The notes beneath the pieces were generated by a model, which worked only from the letters and a program-made list of their open reading frames with translations, was not told the DNA's origin and made no database searches. A program made the position numbers and the translations under genes. Below, one piece after another: positions 56,198 to 64,000 of a stretch of 64,000 nucleotides of DNA; within the stretch, counting starts at the first letter, position 1, and each line of letters starts with the position of its first letter. The DNA is from a virus, in IMG/VR virus record IMGVR_UViG_3300032132_000439, positions 1 through 64,000 of that record, one strand, 5' to 3'.

Positions 56198-56863
56198 TTA
56201 GTTCGCTTGAAACTCGTCAATTATTGCAGACATCAAATGAAGAAATTCCTGTCCGGCGCGTTCGTCTAAGGTCTCAAGCTTGCTATGTTGGCTCGCAAAG
56301 ACTTCCAGCGACATTTCGCCTTCAGAGACTGCCAACAATGCCTCGTAACGAGTCGACAAAATGACGTCTGCACTTGCGTCGCTGCCATAACATGCTCGAG
56401 CTCGCCCGTTACCCACGCTTAGAACGATACTTTCTCCGTCCACGTCTAACAGCGCTACAAAGCTCATATGATCGCTGACTACTTTGTCTGCCACGGCGCC
56501 AATAGTGGTTGCAACTGTTCGCAAGTTCCCAGGCCTAACAGTTGGTCCTTCCGCTGGGAACTTTGCACCAAACAATGCCAACTCAAGAATGATGTTGCTT
56601 GTCGAAGCACCCAGTGAAGTTAGCTCGTAAACAGTCACACCATGAGCGGCTTCTGAGCGTTTGATTAGACCATCATCTGTTAGTTTGCTTAGTCGCTCAG
56701 TCAGCAGATTAGCGGCTATTCCTGTTGGACCCTTTTGAAGTTCTGTAAACCTTGCAGGGCCAGCGTGCAAATCTCTCAAAATCAGCAATGTCCAACGATC
56801 ACCAATACGATCGAGCCCTCTGGCAATTGGGCAGAGCAATTTGTATGAGCGCGTTTTAGCCAT
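56198..56863 (-). CDS. HxlR-family transcriptional regulator
   Basis: 221 residues from the ATG at 56863. N-terminal HxlR winged helix (CPIARGLDRIGDRWTLLILRDLHAGPARFTELQKGPTGIAANLLTERLSKL; residues ~12-70). The C-terminal half (residues ~100-220) is an SCP2-like ligand-binding fold, as in some HxlR proteins. GAGGTGATA precedes the ATG. Divergent to the carbonic anhydrase, which may be its target. Confidence 0.85.
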   Translation of the reverse strand: MAKTRSYKLLCPIARGLDRIGDRWTLLILRDLHAGPARFTELQKGPTGIAANLLTERLSKLTDDGLIKRSEAAHGVTVYELTSLGASTSNIILELALFGAKFPAEGPTVRPGNLRTVATTIGAVADKVVSDHMSFVALLDVDGESIVLSVGNGRARACYGSDASADVILSTRYEALLAVSEGEMSLEVFASQHSKLETLDERAGQEFLHLMSAIIDEFQAN

Positions 56864-57043
56864 TATCACCTCACGAAAACGTTACTTTAAAAAATAAAGC
56901 GATCACTTTATCTATTACACTCAATCTACGGCGACGATCAATAATGTCAATACATTCAGCATGCTAAAGGCCAACTGAAATGTAGTTTCGCCGTGAGATT
57001 GCATAAATAGATAGCCCTTTGGGCAGTTACATGGAGATACATT

Positions 57044-57571
57044 ATGACCGCAGTCCCTCAACTACTGGATAGGAATCAAGAATTTGCAAAGAACTTCAAC
57101 GATGCCGAGTTGCCAATTCTACCAAAACTGCGATGTGTGATCGTTGCATGTGTTGATGCAAGGGTTGACCCGGCCCACATCCTTGATTTGCCCTTGGGCG
57201 AAGCCGTGGTGATGCGGAACAATGGCGGGCGTGTAACAGACGAGATTATTGATGAAATTGCTGCCTTAGCCTTTATGGCAGCAAACCTTGATGGAGAAAT
57301 TCCGGGACCATTTGAAGTTATCATCATGGAACATACGCATTGTGGCGCAGAACGGTTCGCAGACCCAGGTTTCCAGGCGGTAGCTAAAGCACATCTTGGA
57401 ATTGATGTTTCAAAAACAGCCATTAATGACCACCGTCAGTGCTTGACGAGTGATCTTGAAAAACTCGAAGCGGCAAAGAACATCCCCGATTATGTCCAAG
57501 TTTCAAGTCTTTTATACGACCTGAAAACTGGTTTGGTTGAGCAAGTGAGCGCGCCAAAGGCTATCCGTTAG
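57044..57571 (+). CDS. Beta-carbonic-anhydrase-like protein
   Basis: 175 residues. VACVDARVDP near residue 37 (Cys-x-Asp-x-Arg) and EHTHCGAERF near residue 105 (His-x-x-Cys) give the zinc-site residues of beta-carbonic anhydrases. The family interconverts CO2 and bicarbonate; the zinc-site order is preserved but this protein is short. Divergent from HxlR across 174 bases; regulation by HxlR is a guess. Confidence 0.8.
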   Translation: MTAVPQLLDRNQEFAKNFNDAELPILPKLRCVIVACVDARVDPAHILDLPLGEAVVMRNNGGRVTDEIIDEIAALAFMAANLDGEIPGPFEVIIMEHTHCGAERFADPGFQAVAKAHLGIDVSKTAINDHRQCLTSDLEKLEAAKNIPDYVQVSSLLYDLKTGLVEQVSAPKAIR

Positions 57572-57749
57572 TCCAGCAAAGCGGTGAGCATAGTAATGCT
57601 CGCCGCATTTTCATGTATTCCGCAAATCTCAGTAATGTGGCTTACATAAATGGTTGACGGCTCGAACCTGTTAGCAGTTCAGATATCCATTTGCTTATGC
57701 TTTTACCCGTGCGATGTTCGTATAAAAAAGCAAAGACAGAGGGCTACCA

Positions 57750-58046
57750 GTGATTTTAAACGAAATGAATAAAGACGAATTCACCCGACGGTTTGCTGCT
57801 GACATGTTGGCTGAGTTTAAACGGGCCAGTGAAAAATTTCCAGCAAAAGACAACCCAACTGTCGCAGCGCTTACCGAAGAGGTCGGCGAGCTGGCTCAAG
57901 CCATGCTGCATATTCGAGAGGGTAAGATACAGGATTGGAACCGCGTTTACGAAGAAGCTGTGCAAGTTGCAACAGTCGCAATGCGGTGTGCTTTGGAAGG
58001 CGACGATACGCTTAATGTCGAGCCGACAACAGATAATTGGAAATAG
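57750..58046 (+). CDS. MazG-like nucleotide pyrophosphohydrolase
   Basis: 98 residues. NPTVAALTEEVGELAQAMLHIREGK near residue 42 with the EE-GEL motif, and DWNRVYEEAVQVATVAMR with the second acidic pair, match all-alpha MazG-type pyrophosphohydrolases. GTG at 57750 (AGAGGG upstream) is the likely start; ATG at 57765 is the alternative. Confidence 0.75.
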   Translation: MILNEMNKDEFTRRFAADMLAEFKRASEKFPAKDNPTVAALTEEVGELAQAMLHIREGKIQDWNRVYEEAVQVATVAMRCALEGDDTLNVEPTTDNWK

Positions 58047-58135
58047 CTAGACTTCAACTCAATTGATGTTGGTCATTGATATTCTCACGCATATGCCCAT
58101 GTTGTTGGTAGTAAACACGCACTAAGGGGTAACAA

Positions 58136-58390
58136 ATGGGTATCGGTAGTTTAATAATCTTTCTTATAATCGGCGCGCTTTCGGGTTGGCTCGCTGGCAA
58201 GATCGTCAAAGGCTTTGGCTTTGGATTGGTCGGGAACGTAGTTGTGGGCATACTGGGAGCCGTAGTTGCCGGGTACCTGCTGCCTGCTATCGGATTTGGT
58301 GTTGGCACAGGGTTTATCGGCTCCATCATAAGCGGCACAATTGGCGCGGTCGTTCTCCTGTTCGCAATCAAAATAGTTAAACAACTTTAG
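58136..58390 (+). CDS. GlsB/YeaQ/YmgE family membrane protein
   Basis: 84 residues with three hydrophobic segments and Gly-rich turns (GIGSLIIFLIIGALSGWLAGKIVKGFGFGLVGNVVVG at the start). Matches the transglycosylase-associated YeaQ/GlsB stress-related membrane family; function not established. Followed closely by another small membrane protein. Confidence 0.85.
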   Translation: MGIGSLIIFLIIGALSGWLAGKIVKGFGFGLVGNVVVGILGAVVAGYLLPAIGFGVGTGFIGSIISGTIGAVVLLFAIKIVKQL

Positions 58391-58412
58391 TTACTAAGCA
58401 AAGGAGCTAGAC

Positions 58413-58583
58413 ATGGAACGCAAAATCAACGTCACCCAACACGGCGGAACTGGCATGCTTTGGTTTGTCGGTTGGCTTTTCACAATCGGGTTTCTTCAGC
58501 TCGGTTTCTGGAAAGGCCTTCTTGGCCTGCTCGTTTGGCCATTCTTTTTGGGCGCACATTTCGCACCGATTGCGGGCATATAG
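58413..58583 (+). CDS. Small membrane protein, unknown, 56 residues
   Basis: ATG at 58413 with AAAGGAG seven bases upstream. A basic N-terminus (MERKINVTQHGGTGM) then two hydrophobic segments. Unknown function. Confidence 0.7.
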   Translation: MERKINVTQHGGTGMLWFVGWLFTIGFLQLGFWKGLLGLLVWPFFLGAHFAPIAGI

Positions 58584-58699
58584 TAGCCCGCCAAGCAAAA
58601 ATGTAGAATTGATTTGGATTAGTTCAAATAATCGACAATTTGCGCTTCAATTAAGCAAACTCCCCGTCTATGCTTTTATGCATATGATGGGGAAAATTG

Positions 58700-59311
58700 A
58701 TGAAAAAGATTCTAGTGCTTTTAGCGCACCCTGCGCCGCGCCATTCCGTTACTAACGGGCAGCTGTCGACAGTTGCACAAAGCATAGATGGGGTCACATT
58801 TGTTGACCTGTACAAAGATTACCCTCGTTTCAAAATCAACATAGAAGCTGAACAAGCTCGGCTTGAAGAGCATGATATTATTCTCTTTCAGTTCCCTTTG
58901 ATGTGGTATTCAACACCTTCCCTATTGAAAGAATGGCAAGACTTGGTCTTGGAATATGGCTACGCGTATGGCGAAGGTGGCACAGCCCTAAAGGGCAAGT
59001 TTTTGTTGCCAGTCGTATCCGCAGGCGGCCCAGAAAACGCATATGATGCAGATGGCTACAATAACTTTGATCTGCGCACGTTTCTGACGCCGTTGGAGCA
59101 GACTGCGGACCTTTGTCATATGACCTACATTTCTCCTTATGCGATCTACGCATCTCTTCGAGCAATCAAAGACGGGCGACTGGATCTGCACACTAGCCAG
59201 TATAAAGCACTGCTCTGTGCGCTGCGTGATGACAAGTTTGATTACAAGCAAGCCGCAAAACTCGACATTCTAACTTGCGAAAACCTACCGCTTAAACAAG
59301 GAGCAAAATAA
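58700..59311 (+). CDS. KefF-like NAD(P)H oxidoreductase
   Basis: 203 residues from the ATG at 58700. Flavodoxin-like fold start KKILVLLAHPAPRHS, QFPLMWYSTPSLLKEWQDLVLEYGYAYG near residue 60, LLPVVSAGGPENAY near 100. This is the KefF ancillary family, which regulates KefB/KefC potassium efflux systems. Its stop and the downstream start nearly overlap (ATAATG), so the pair is coupled. Confidence 0.85.
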   Translation: MKKILVLLAHPAPRHSVTNGQLSTVAQSIDGVTFVDLYKDYPRFKINIEAEQARLEEHDIILFQFPLMWYSTPSLLKEWQDLVLEYGYAYGEGGTALKGKFLLPVVSAGGPENAYDADGYNNFDLRTFLTPLEQTADLCHMTYISPYAIYASLRAIKDGRLDLHTSQYKALLCALRDDKFDYKQAAKLDILTCENLPLKQGAK

Positions 59312-61215
59312 TGACCGGCTTTCTGTTTCAAGCTTTCGTGTATCTCTGCGCAGCTGTAATTGCGGTGCCAATTGCCAAACGCCTTGGTCTGGGTTCAGTG
59401 CTAGGATATTTGATCGCCGGCATCGTCATTGGTCCAGTTATCGGCCTCGTTGGCTCTGAAACTCAAGACATCCAGCACTTCGCCGAATTCGGCGTTGTCA
59501 TGATGCTGTTTTTGGTTGGTTTGGAACTAGAACCAAAAGCGCTTTGGGCAATGCGCCATAAGTTGCTTGGCCTTGGCGGGCTACAAGTCGGCCTGACTGC
59601 GGGCATAATCGCTGCGATCGCGTATGCGTTGGGCGTAAATGTCCAAAGCTCTATTGCAGTTGGCCTAGTGTTTTCACTATCATCTACGGCAATCGTTTTG
59701 CAAACGTTGAACGAAAAAGGCTTGATGAAATCTGATGGTGGCCAATCAAGCTTTTCGGTGCTGTTGTTCCAAGATATTGCTGTGATCCCAATGCTCGCAC
59801 TCATTCCATTGTTGGCAGTGCAAGAATTGGTAGATCACCTACATCATGATGAACATGGCGGCGGCCATGGCGCGGAACTCAGTTTGGTTGATGGCCTTGC
59901 AGGTTGGCAGGTGGCTGGTGTGACAATGCTCGCTGTTGCGGTTGTGATCGTTGGCGGACACTATTTGTCTCGTCCCCTATTCCGCTTCATTGCTGGTGCT
60001 AAACTCAGAGAAGTTTTCACCGCTGCAGCTTTGCTTCTTGTCATCGGGATAGCACTTCTCATGTCGCTTGTCGGCTTGTCGCCAGCACTTGGAACATTTT
60101 TGGCAGGTGTGGTGCTTGCGAACTCAGAATTCCGTCACGAACTTGAAAGCGACATCGATCCGTTCAAAGGTCTATTGCTTGGCTTGTTCTTCATTACGGT
60201 CGGAGCTGGTATCAACTTTGGCTATTTGCAAGACAATCTAGCGACCGTTTTCGGGCTAACTTTCGGTTTGATGTTGCTTAAAGCACTCGTTCTTTTGGGA
60301 CTTGCCTTCATATTCAAATTGAAGGGGACCGACCGTTGGTTGTTTACTTTGAGTTTGGCGCAGGCAGGTGAGTTTGGCTTCGTCTTGCTCTCGTTCACGG
60401 TACAAAATGGCGTTATTTCGGGTGAGCTATCTCAACTTCTGCTATTAGTTGTTGCGCTCTCCATGTTGCTCACACCTCTTCTGTTTATCCTTTACGATAA
60501 AGTGATTGTGCCAAAACTCACTGGCGATCGCTCGCGTGAAGAAGACGAAATCACAGAGCAAGGCACCGTAATCATTGCAGGCACAGGCCGATTTGGACAA
60601 ATCATCAATCGCTTGCTTTTAGGCAATGGATTTCAGACGGTCGTTTTGGACCTGAGCGCCGAAATGGTGGACCGACTTGGCAAATTCGGAGTGCGCAGCT
60701 TTTACGGAGACGCATCTCGGCCAGATCTTTTGCATGCTGCAGGTCTACACGATGCGAAGATGATTGTTGTGGCGATTGATGACCCTGATCGTGCTGCGGA
60801 AATTGTTCAACACGCCCGTCACGAACGCCCCGACATCCACATTGTGGCACGTGCACGTGATCGTACCGAAGTTTATCGATTGTATCGAGCAGGTGCTAAC
60901 GACATTATTCGAGAGACTTTCGACAGCTCTGTACGCGCGGGTCGGTCTGCCTTAGAAGGTCTCGGTATACACCCCTACGAAGCAGAAAAGATAGTCACAG
61001 CATTTACAGCGATGGACCTCAAAGGCATTCGCAAACTTGCGGACGCATATGACCCTGATACACCGGCGCATGAGAACGCTGAGTACATTCGCTTAGCACA
61101 TGAGGTCGCTGCTGAGATGGACGAAGCTATGATGGGGTCGCGAGGCGCCCATAAAGGTTCAGTGGATCGTGCTTGGATGCCGCCGGGCAAACGTCCTGAT
61201 TCTATTGATGAATAG
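59311..61215 (+). CDS. Glutathione-regulated K+/H+ antiporter (KefB/KefC-like)
   Basis: 634 residues. About 12 membrane segments in residues 1-390 (first block FLFQAFVYLCAAVIAVPIAKR; the DIAVIPMLALIPLL helix near 145) followed by an RCK-N domain with a Rossmann start VIIAGTGRFGQIINRLLLGNGF near 413, then a RCK-C-like tail. Such transporters extrude potassium when activated by electrophiles and by KefF. Stop at 61215. Confidence 0.88.
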   Translation: MTGFLFQAFVYLCAAVIAVPIAKRLGLGSVLGYLIAGIVIGPVIGLVGSETQDIQHFAEFGVVMMLFLVGLELEPKALWAMRHKLLGLGGLQVGLTAGIIAAIAYALGVNVQSSIAVGLVFSLSSTAIVLQTLNEKGLMKSDGGQSSFSVLLFQDIAVIPMLALIPLLAVQELVDHLHHDEHGGGHGAELSLVDGLAGWQVAGVTMLAVAVVIVGGHYLSRPLFRFIAGAKLREVFTAAALLLVIGIALLMSLVGLSPALGTFLAGVVLANSEFRHELESDIDPFKGLLLGLFFITVGAGINFGYLQDNLATVFGLTFGLMLLKALVLLGLAFIFKLKGTDRWLFTLSLAQAGEFGFVLLSFTVQNGVISGELSQLLLLVVALSMLLTPLLFILYDKVIVPKLTGDRSREEDEITEQGTVIIAGTGRFGQIINRLLLGNGFQTVVLDLSAEMVDRLGKFGVRSFYGDASRPDLLHAAGLHDAKMIVVAIDDPDRAAEIVQHARHERPDIHIVARARDRTEVYRLYRAGANDIIRETFDSSVRAGRSALEGLGIHPYEAEKIVTAFTAMDLKGIRKLADAYDPDTPAHENAEYIRLAHEVAAEMDEAMMGSRGAHKGSVDRAWMPPGKRPDSIDE

Positions 61216-61561
61216 TAGAAAGTTCGAAATTAGCAATATTGCGAACTAAAGCGTACTATGTGACTGCAACAATATAGCCCAAGTGTACTAGTACAGTTGT
61301 TCGTCAAAATGACTGCAATCGATTACATTTGCAGAATTGCTTACAATTTGTGCAACACTGACTAGACCTAATTGCAATAATCCGTATCTTAGAATGCTTA
61401 TTGGAAACGTAATTGTTAAGTGCGTTTGGAAGCAAAACTGCGACTGGTTTTCGAGGTGGAACTGAGTTTCACCACGAAGGATTAAACCAGTTGGCCTAAG
61501 TATACTATGACAATTGGCCTCGGTTTCGCGCCCTATAGACTTTGAGGAATGGGTAACTGCG
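61216..61561. other. Gene-free AT-rich stretch
   Basis: About 346 bases. It contains a palindrome TGTACTAGTACA at 61284-61295. No promoter pair could be assigned with confidence. The adjacent LuxR-type protein might autoregulate from here, unproven. Confidence 0.35.
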
Positions 61562-61951
61562 ATGAGTGAAGTAAATTCAAAACTAGAAGACGGTAATTCA
61601 ATCACAGGAACACTCACAGCTGGTTTGTCAGCGAGTAGCATGCTCAGCGTTGGTCAACGCAAACGCACAACACATTTTCCAGAATCTCCGAACCTAATTG
61701 CCTTCGCCCGTCGCCTAAAAACGGTAACACGTCGTGAATTCGAAGTGTTTGAGCAAGTAATGGAAGGCCTCACTGCACTACAAATTGGTGAGCGTTTAGG
61801 CATTAGCCCTCGAACTGTTGATGTTCACAAAGCTCGTTTCATTCAAAAGGTTCAAGTCGATAACATGGTTGTCGCAGCGCGCTATTTCACTTGCCTTGAG
61901 ACTTTGACTGAACTCAACGCAGACATGATTTCAGAAGCTACAGCGCTCTAA
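61562..61951 (+). CDS. LuxR-type HTH regulator
   Basis: 129 residues from the ATG at 61562. C-terminal ~75 residues hold the LuxR DNA-binding domain: TRREFEVFEQVMEGLTALQIGERLGISPRTVDVHKARFIQKV. N-terminal ~50 residues are Ser/Thr-rich and not a receiver domain. The frame is open to a TTG at 61514, but the ATG was preferred. Function unknown. Confidence 0.75.
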   Translation: MSEVNSKLEDGNSITGTLTAGLSASSMLSVGQRKRTTHFPESPNLIAFARRLKTVTRREFEVFEQVMEGLTALQIGERLGISPRTVDVHKARFIQKVQVDNMVVAARYFTCLETLTELNADMISEATAL

Positions 61952-62413
61952 TTAGTCTTTGTTCATTCTTGGGTGGAGAACCTGATCGCCAGCTTTCAGG
62001 CCGATTTTGACAGAAATCCCACCTGCAATTTCAAACACAAATCGAACTTTTCCAGCTGAGGGGATTGGTGTGGGATCGCGCGGCTTGGCATTCACGTGAA
62101 TGTTAGCGATTTTGCCATTTTCAGCAATAAATATCATATCTAGCGGGATAAGTGTGTTTCGCATCCAAAACGAAACTTCTCTTTCATCGCCGAAATCAAA
62201 CAGCATGCCTTTGTCGTCAGCAAGTTCTGTGCGGAACATTAGGCCTTGAGCACGCTCTTCTGCGGTATCTGCAATTTCAATCGTGAAGCTATGTGCGCCT
62301 GTCGAGCTATTGAGCGTTAAACTGTTTTCTCCAGCAAAACAGGCAGAGAGCATGAAGAACAAGCACACAGCAACAAGCGAGCGCAACGAAGATCGAAGTG
62401 AAGTTGTGATCAT
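61952..62413 (-). CDS. DUF192 family exported protein
   Basis: 153 residues. N-terminal signal peptide-like segment with a lipobox-like SACFAG near residues 24-29. DUF192 motif: AEERAQGLMFRTELADDKGMLFDFGDEREVSFWMRNTLIPLDMIFI near residues 51-96. The family is widespread in proteobacteria; role unclear. Convergent stop with the LuxR gene. Confidence 0.88.
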   Translation of the reverse strand: MITTSLRSSLRSLVAVCLFFMLSACFAGENSLTLNSSTGAHSFTIEIADTAEERAQGLMFRTELADDKGMLFDFGDEREVSFWMRNTLIPLDMIFIAENGKIANIHVNAKPRDPTPIPSAGKVRFVFEIAGGISVKIGLKAGDQVLHPRMNKD

Positions 62414-62423
62414 AGGTAGATAT

Positions 62424-63041
62424 TTAGTGCGATGAAGGAGCGTCGCCCCAACCGTCTGGACGTATCTCTGCGACCATCAGACCTTTAGGTCCGTCACCAT
62501 AGCGCGCCAATACAAACTGTCCCGGACGAAGCTCAGCAAGCCCAAAACGGCGCAAAGTTTCCATATGGATGAAAATGTCAGGATGGCCCTCACCTGCAGA
62601 AAGAAACCCAAAACCACGTAGTCGATTAAACCACTTCACTTCTAGGCGTTCCAGCTGTGACGAAGGCTCTACAACCACATGGGTTTTTGCCGGCGCCAAC
62701 TGAGAAGGATGTTTCGCGGTTGAATCATCCATAGAAAGAATTCTAAATGCCTGCAAACCGCCTGGACGGTCCAGAGCTTCAACGACTATTCGGGAACCTT
62801 CGTAAGCGGTCTTAAAACCATCGCGACGCAAACAGGTTACATGAACCAAGACATCTGGCATGCCATTGTCCGGAACGATAAAGCCGAAGCCTTTCGCAAC
62901 GTCAAACCACTTTATAGAGCCTGAGATCTCAATGACATCCACTGAAGGATCATTTAGAATTTCAGCGGTGTTGTCCGTTGTTGAAGTACTACCCTCGAAC
63001 TCAACATCACCCTCTACATCGGCTGTAATCTTGGCCCCCAT
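62424..63041 (-). CDS. Two-domain cold-shock-like protein
   Basis: 205 residues from the ATG at 63041; the frame is open further upstream without ribosome-binding site. Two CSD motifs: SIKWFDVAKGFGFIVPDN near residue 42 and EVKWFNRLRGFGFLSAGEGHPDIFIHMETL near residue 133. Two-domain CspA-like proteins are typical of alphaproteobacteria and bind RNA as growth or stress regulators. Confidence 0.85.
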   Translation of the reverse strand: MGAKITADVEGDVEFEGSTSTTDNTAEILNDPSVDVIEISGSIKWFDVAKGFGFIVPDNGMPDVLVHVTCLRRDGFKTAYEGSRIVVEALDRPGGLQAFRILSMDDSTAKHPSQLAPAKTHVVVEPSSQLERLEVKWFNRLRGFGFLSAGEGHPDIFIHMETLRRFGLAELRPGQFVLARYGDGPKGLMVAEIRPDGWGDAPSSH

Positions 63042-63313
63042 AATCGCCTTGTCCTCTTGTCTGCCCACTCCACCACAAGCAGGGTACACTTACTAATCTC
63101 CGATTTTGTCCGATTCAGGTTGATTTGTTAAGTAAATAATTAACGATCATTAACCATTTCCAGAACTGTACCCGGTTTTTATTTGAGGATTGAACAAAAA
63201 CACCGCAACTTCAAAGGGATATAAGGCATAACTTATACACATTCAAACAACTGTGATTGTTGCGTTTTTTCAACCAATCATGAATGGTTGGACCTGTTAG
63301 CGAAGGAATCAGC

Positions 63314-63733
63314 ATGAAATACTTACACACAATGGTCCGCGTGACGGACATAGATGAAAGCCTAAAGTTTTATTGCGAAGGCCTTGGTCTTAAAGAGAAC
63401 AAACGGATTGAGAACGACAAAGGTCGTTTCACATTAATATTTTTGTCAGCGCCCGGCGATGAAGCGGCTCAAGTTGAGTTGACCTACAACTGGGATGGCA
63501 ACGAGCAATACACAGAAGGTCGCAGTTTTGGCCACCTCGCCTATCGCGTCCAAGACATTTATGCGACGTGTCAGCACCTAATGGATATGGGATACACGAT
63601 ATCTCGTCCTCCACGCGACGGGCACATGGCTTTTGTTCGTTCACCAGACAATATTTCTATTGAATTGATACAGGACGGTGATCTAGAGCCAATCGAACCT
63701 TGGATTTCCATGGAAAACATCGGCGCTTGGTAA
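63314..63733 (+). CDS. gloA: Glyoxalase I (lactoylglutathione lyase)
   Basis: 139 residues from the ATG at 63314 (GGAAT upstream). Glyoxalase fold: MKYLHTMVRVTDIDESLKFYCEGLGLKE (metal His near 5), QVELTYNWDG near residue 58 with a metal Glu, GRSFGHLAYRVQDI near 75 (metal His) and SIELIQ with a second Glu near 121. It detoxifies methylglyoxal with glutathione. Confidence 0.88.
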   Translation: MKYLHTMVRVTDIDESLKFYCEGLGLKENKRIENDKGRFTLIFLSAPGDEAAQVELTYNWDGNEQYTEGRSFGHLAYRVQDIYATCQHLMDMGYTISRPPRDGHMAFVRSPDNISIELIQDGDLEPIEPWISMENIGAW

Positions 63734-63777
63734 ATCAAGATTTCGTACAAAAGATAAAATCTTAACTATCCTTATTG

Positions 63778-63800
63778 ACCGGCGATTAGTCATCGCCGGT
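63778..63800 (+). terminator. Intrinsic terminator after the glyoxalase gene
   Basis: ACCGGCGAT and ATCGCCGGT form a 9-bp perfect stem with a five-base loop; the following plus strand is TATTCTTT. Located 45 bases after the stop. Confidence 0.7.
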
Positions 63801-63840
63801 TATTCTTTGAGTTGATCATACAGTGCTCAAAGGCCAAGCG

Positions 63841-64000
63841 ATGCGTATATTTATCGCCCTTCTTATCAGTTTATCTTTTCTGGCCGGTTGCGCCTCAATG
63901 GGCGGTTTTTCCGGCGGCAAAAGCTATAAGAAAAAATATGGTCTTTATGTTGAGCATTCCAAAGTTCAAACGTTCTGCCTATTGCCTAAGCTGCGTTACG
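63841..64000 (+). CDS. Lipoprotein gene, partial (runs off the window)
   Basis: ATG at 63841. The frame begins MRIFIALLISLSFLAGC, a lipoprotein signal with a LAGC lipobox, then ASMGGFSGG and a Lys/Tyr-rich stretch. The remaining gene lies beyond base 64000. Confidence 0.7.
   Translation, partial: MRIFIALLISLSFLAGCASMGGFSGGKSYKKKYGLYVEHSKVQTFCLLPKLRY

Noticed and set aside
1-64000. CRISPR array, rRNA operon or insertion sequence
   Set aside because: No direct repeats with regular spacers, no rRNA sequence and no transposase-like frame was seen.

Overview
The window is most of a temperate bacteriophage integrated in an alphaproteobacterial chromosome (about bases 1-54728), followed by about 9 kb of host DNA. 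The left prophage end lies outside the window. The phage has a lambda-like head (GpA-type terminase, lambda B-type portal, S49 protease with nested scaffold, E-type capsid, D-type decoration protein) joined to a Mu-like contractile tail (sheath, tube, tape measure, gp43-gp48 baseplate set). It uses a tyrosine integrase, not Mu transposition. The host assignment rests on protein style (LuxR-type HTH protein, two-domain cold-shock protein, KefB-like exchanger, DUF192, YeaQ/GlsB) and moderate GC; no genus can be named from the sequence alone.

Layout: 1-10.2 kb holds lysis, tail-fibre and baseplate genes (minus strand); 10.4-15.5 kb tape measure, chaperones, tube and sheath; 15.5-25.4 kb head and terminase. 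At 25.6-27.2 kb a plus-strand pair encodes an amidoligase and a gamma-glutamylcyclotransferase-like protein, facing minus-strand ParB-domain genes, one fused to a methyltransferase (27.2-29.2 kb). From 29.5-35.4 kb come minor structural genes, interrupted by a plus-strand HTH gene. From 35.5-39.8 kb lie a candidate late regulator, a VRR-NUC nuclease and a primase-helicase. From 40.0-44.4 kb plus-strand small genes flank a minus-strand BrnT/BrnA toxin-antitoxin pair. From 44.5-51.0 kb the minus-strand early operon encodes a helicase, exonucleases, an SSB-like protein and a Sak4-like ATPase. A repressor faces it at 51.2 kb; an HD-domain gene, small genes and the integrase run rightward to the attachment site in a tRNA-Arg(TCT) 3' fragment at 54680-54728.

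Three regulatory layers recur in the prophage. (1) An operator related to TTACCA-N3-TGGTAA overlaps promoters of the form TTGnnn-N16-TAAnnn in many intergenic regions, including the repressor locus, so one repressor may control scattered promoters. (2) RNA hairpins with different stems but the same six-base loop CTGGCA (once CTGGTA) sit in gaps between early genes, usually just upstream of an extended ribosome-binding block CAACTTGGAGA. (3) Intrinsic terminators lie directly in front of start codons inside the structural operons, implying antitermination or leader control. The CTGGCA-loop hairpins and the amidoligase/ParB-methyltransferase locus are the strongest candidates for something not yet described.

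The host flank carries a zinc-ribbon-like small protein, a DUF2971 protein, a gene remnant, an HxlR regulator, a beta-carbonic-anhydrase-like protein, a MazG-like protein, YeaQ/GlsB, a KefF/KefB-type potassium efflux pair, a LuxR-type regulator, DUF192, a two-domain cold-shock protein, a glyoxalase and the start of a lipoprotein gene.
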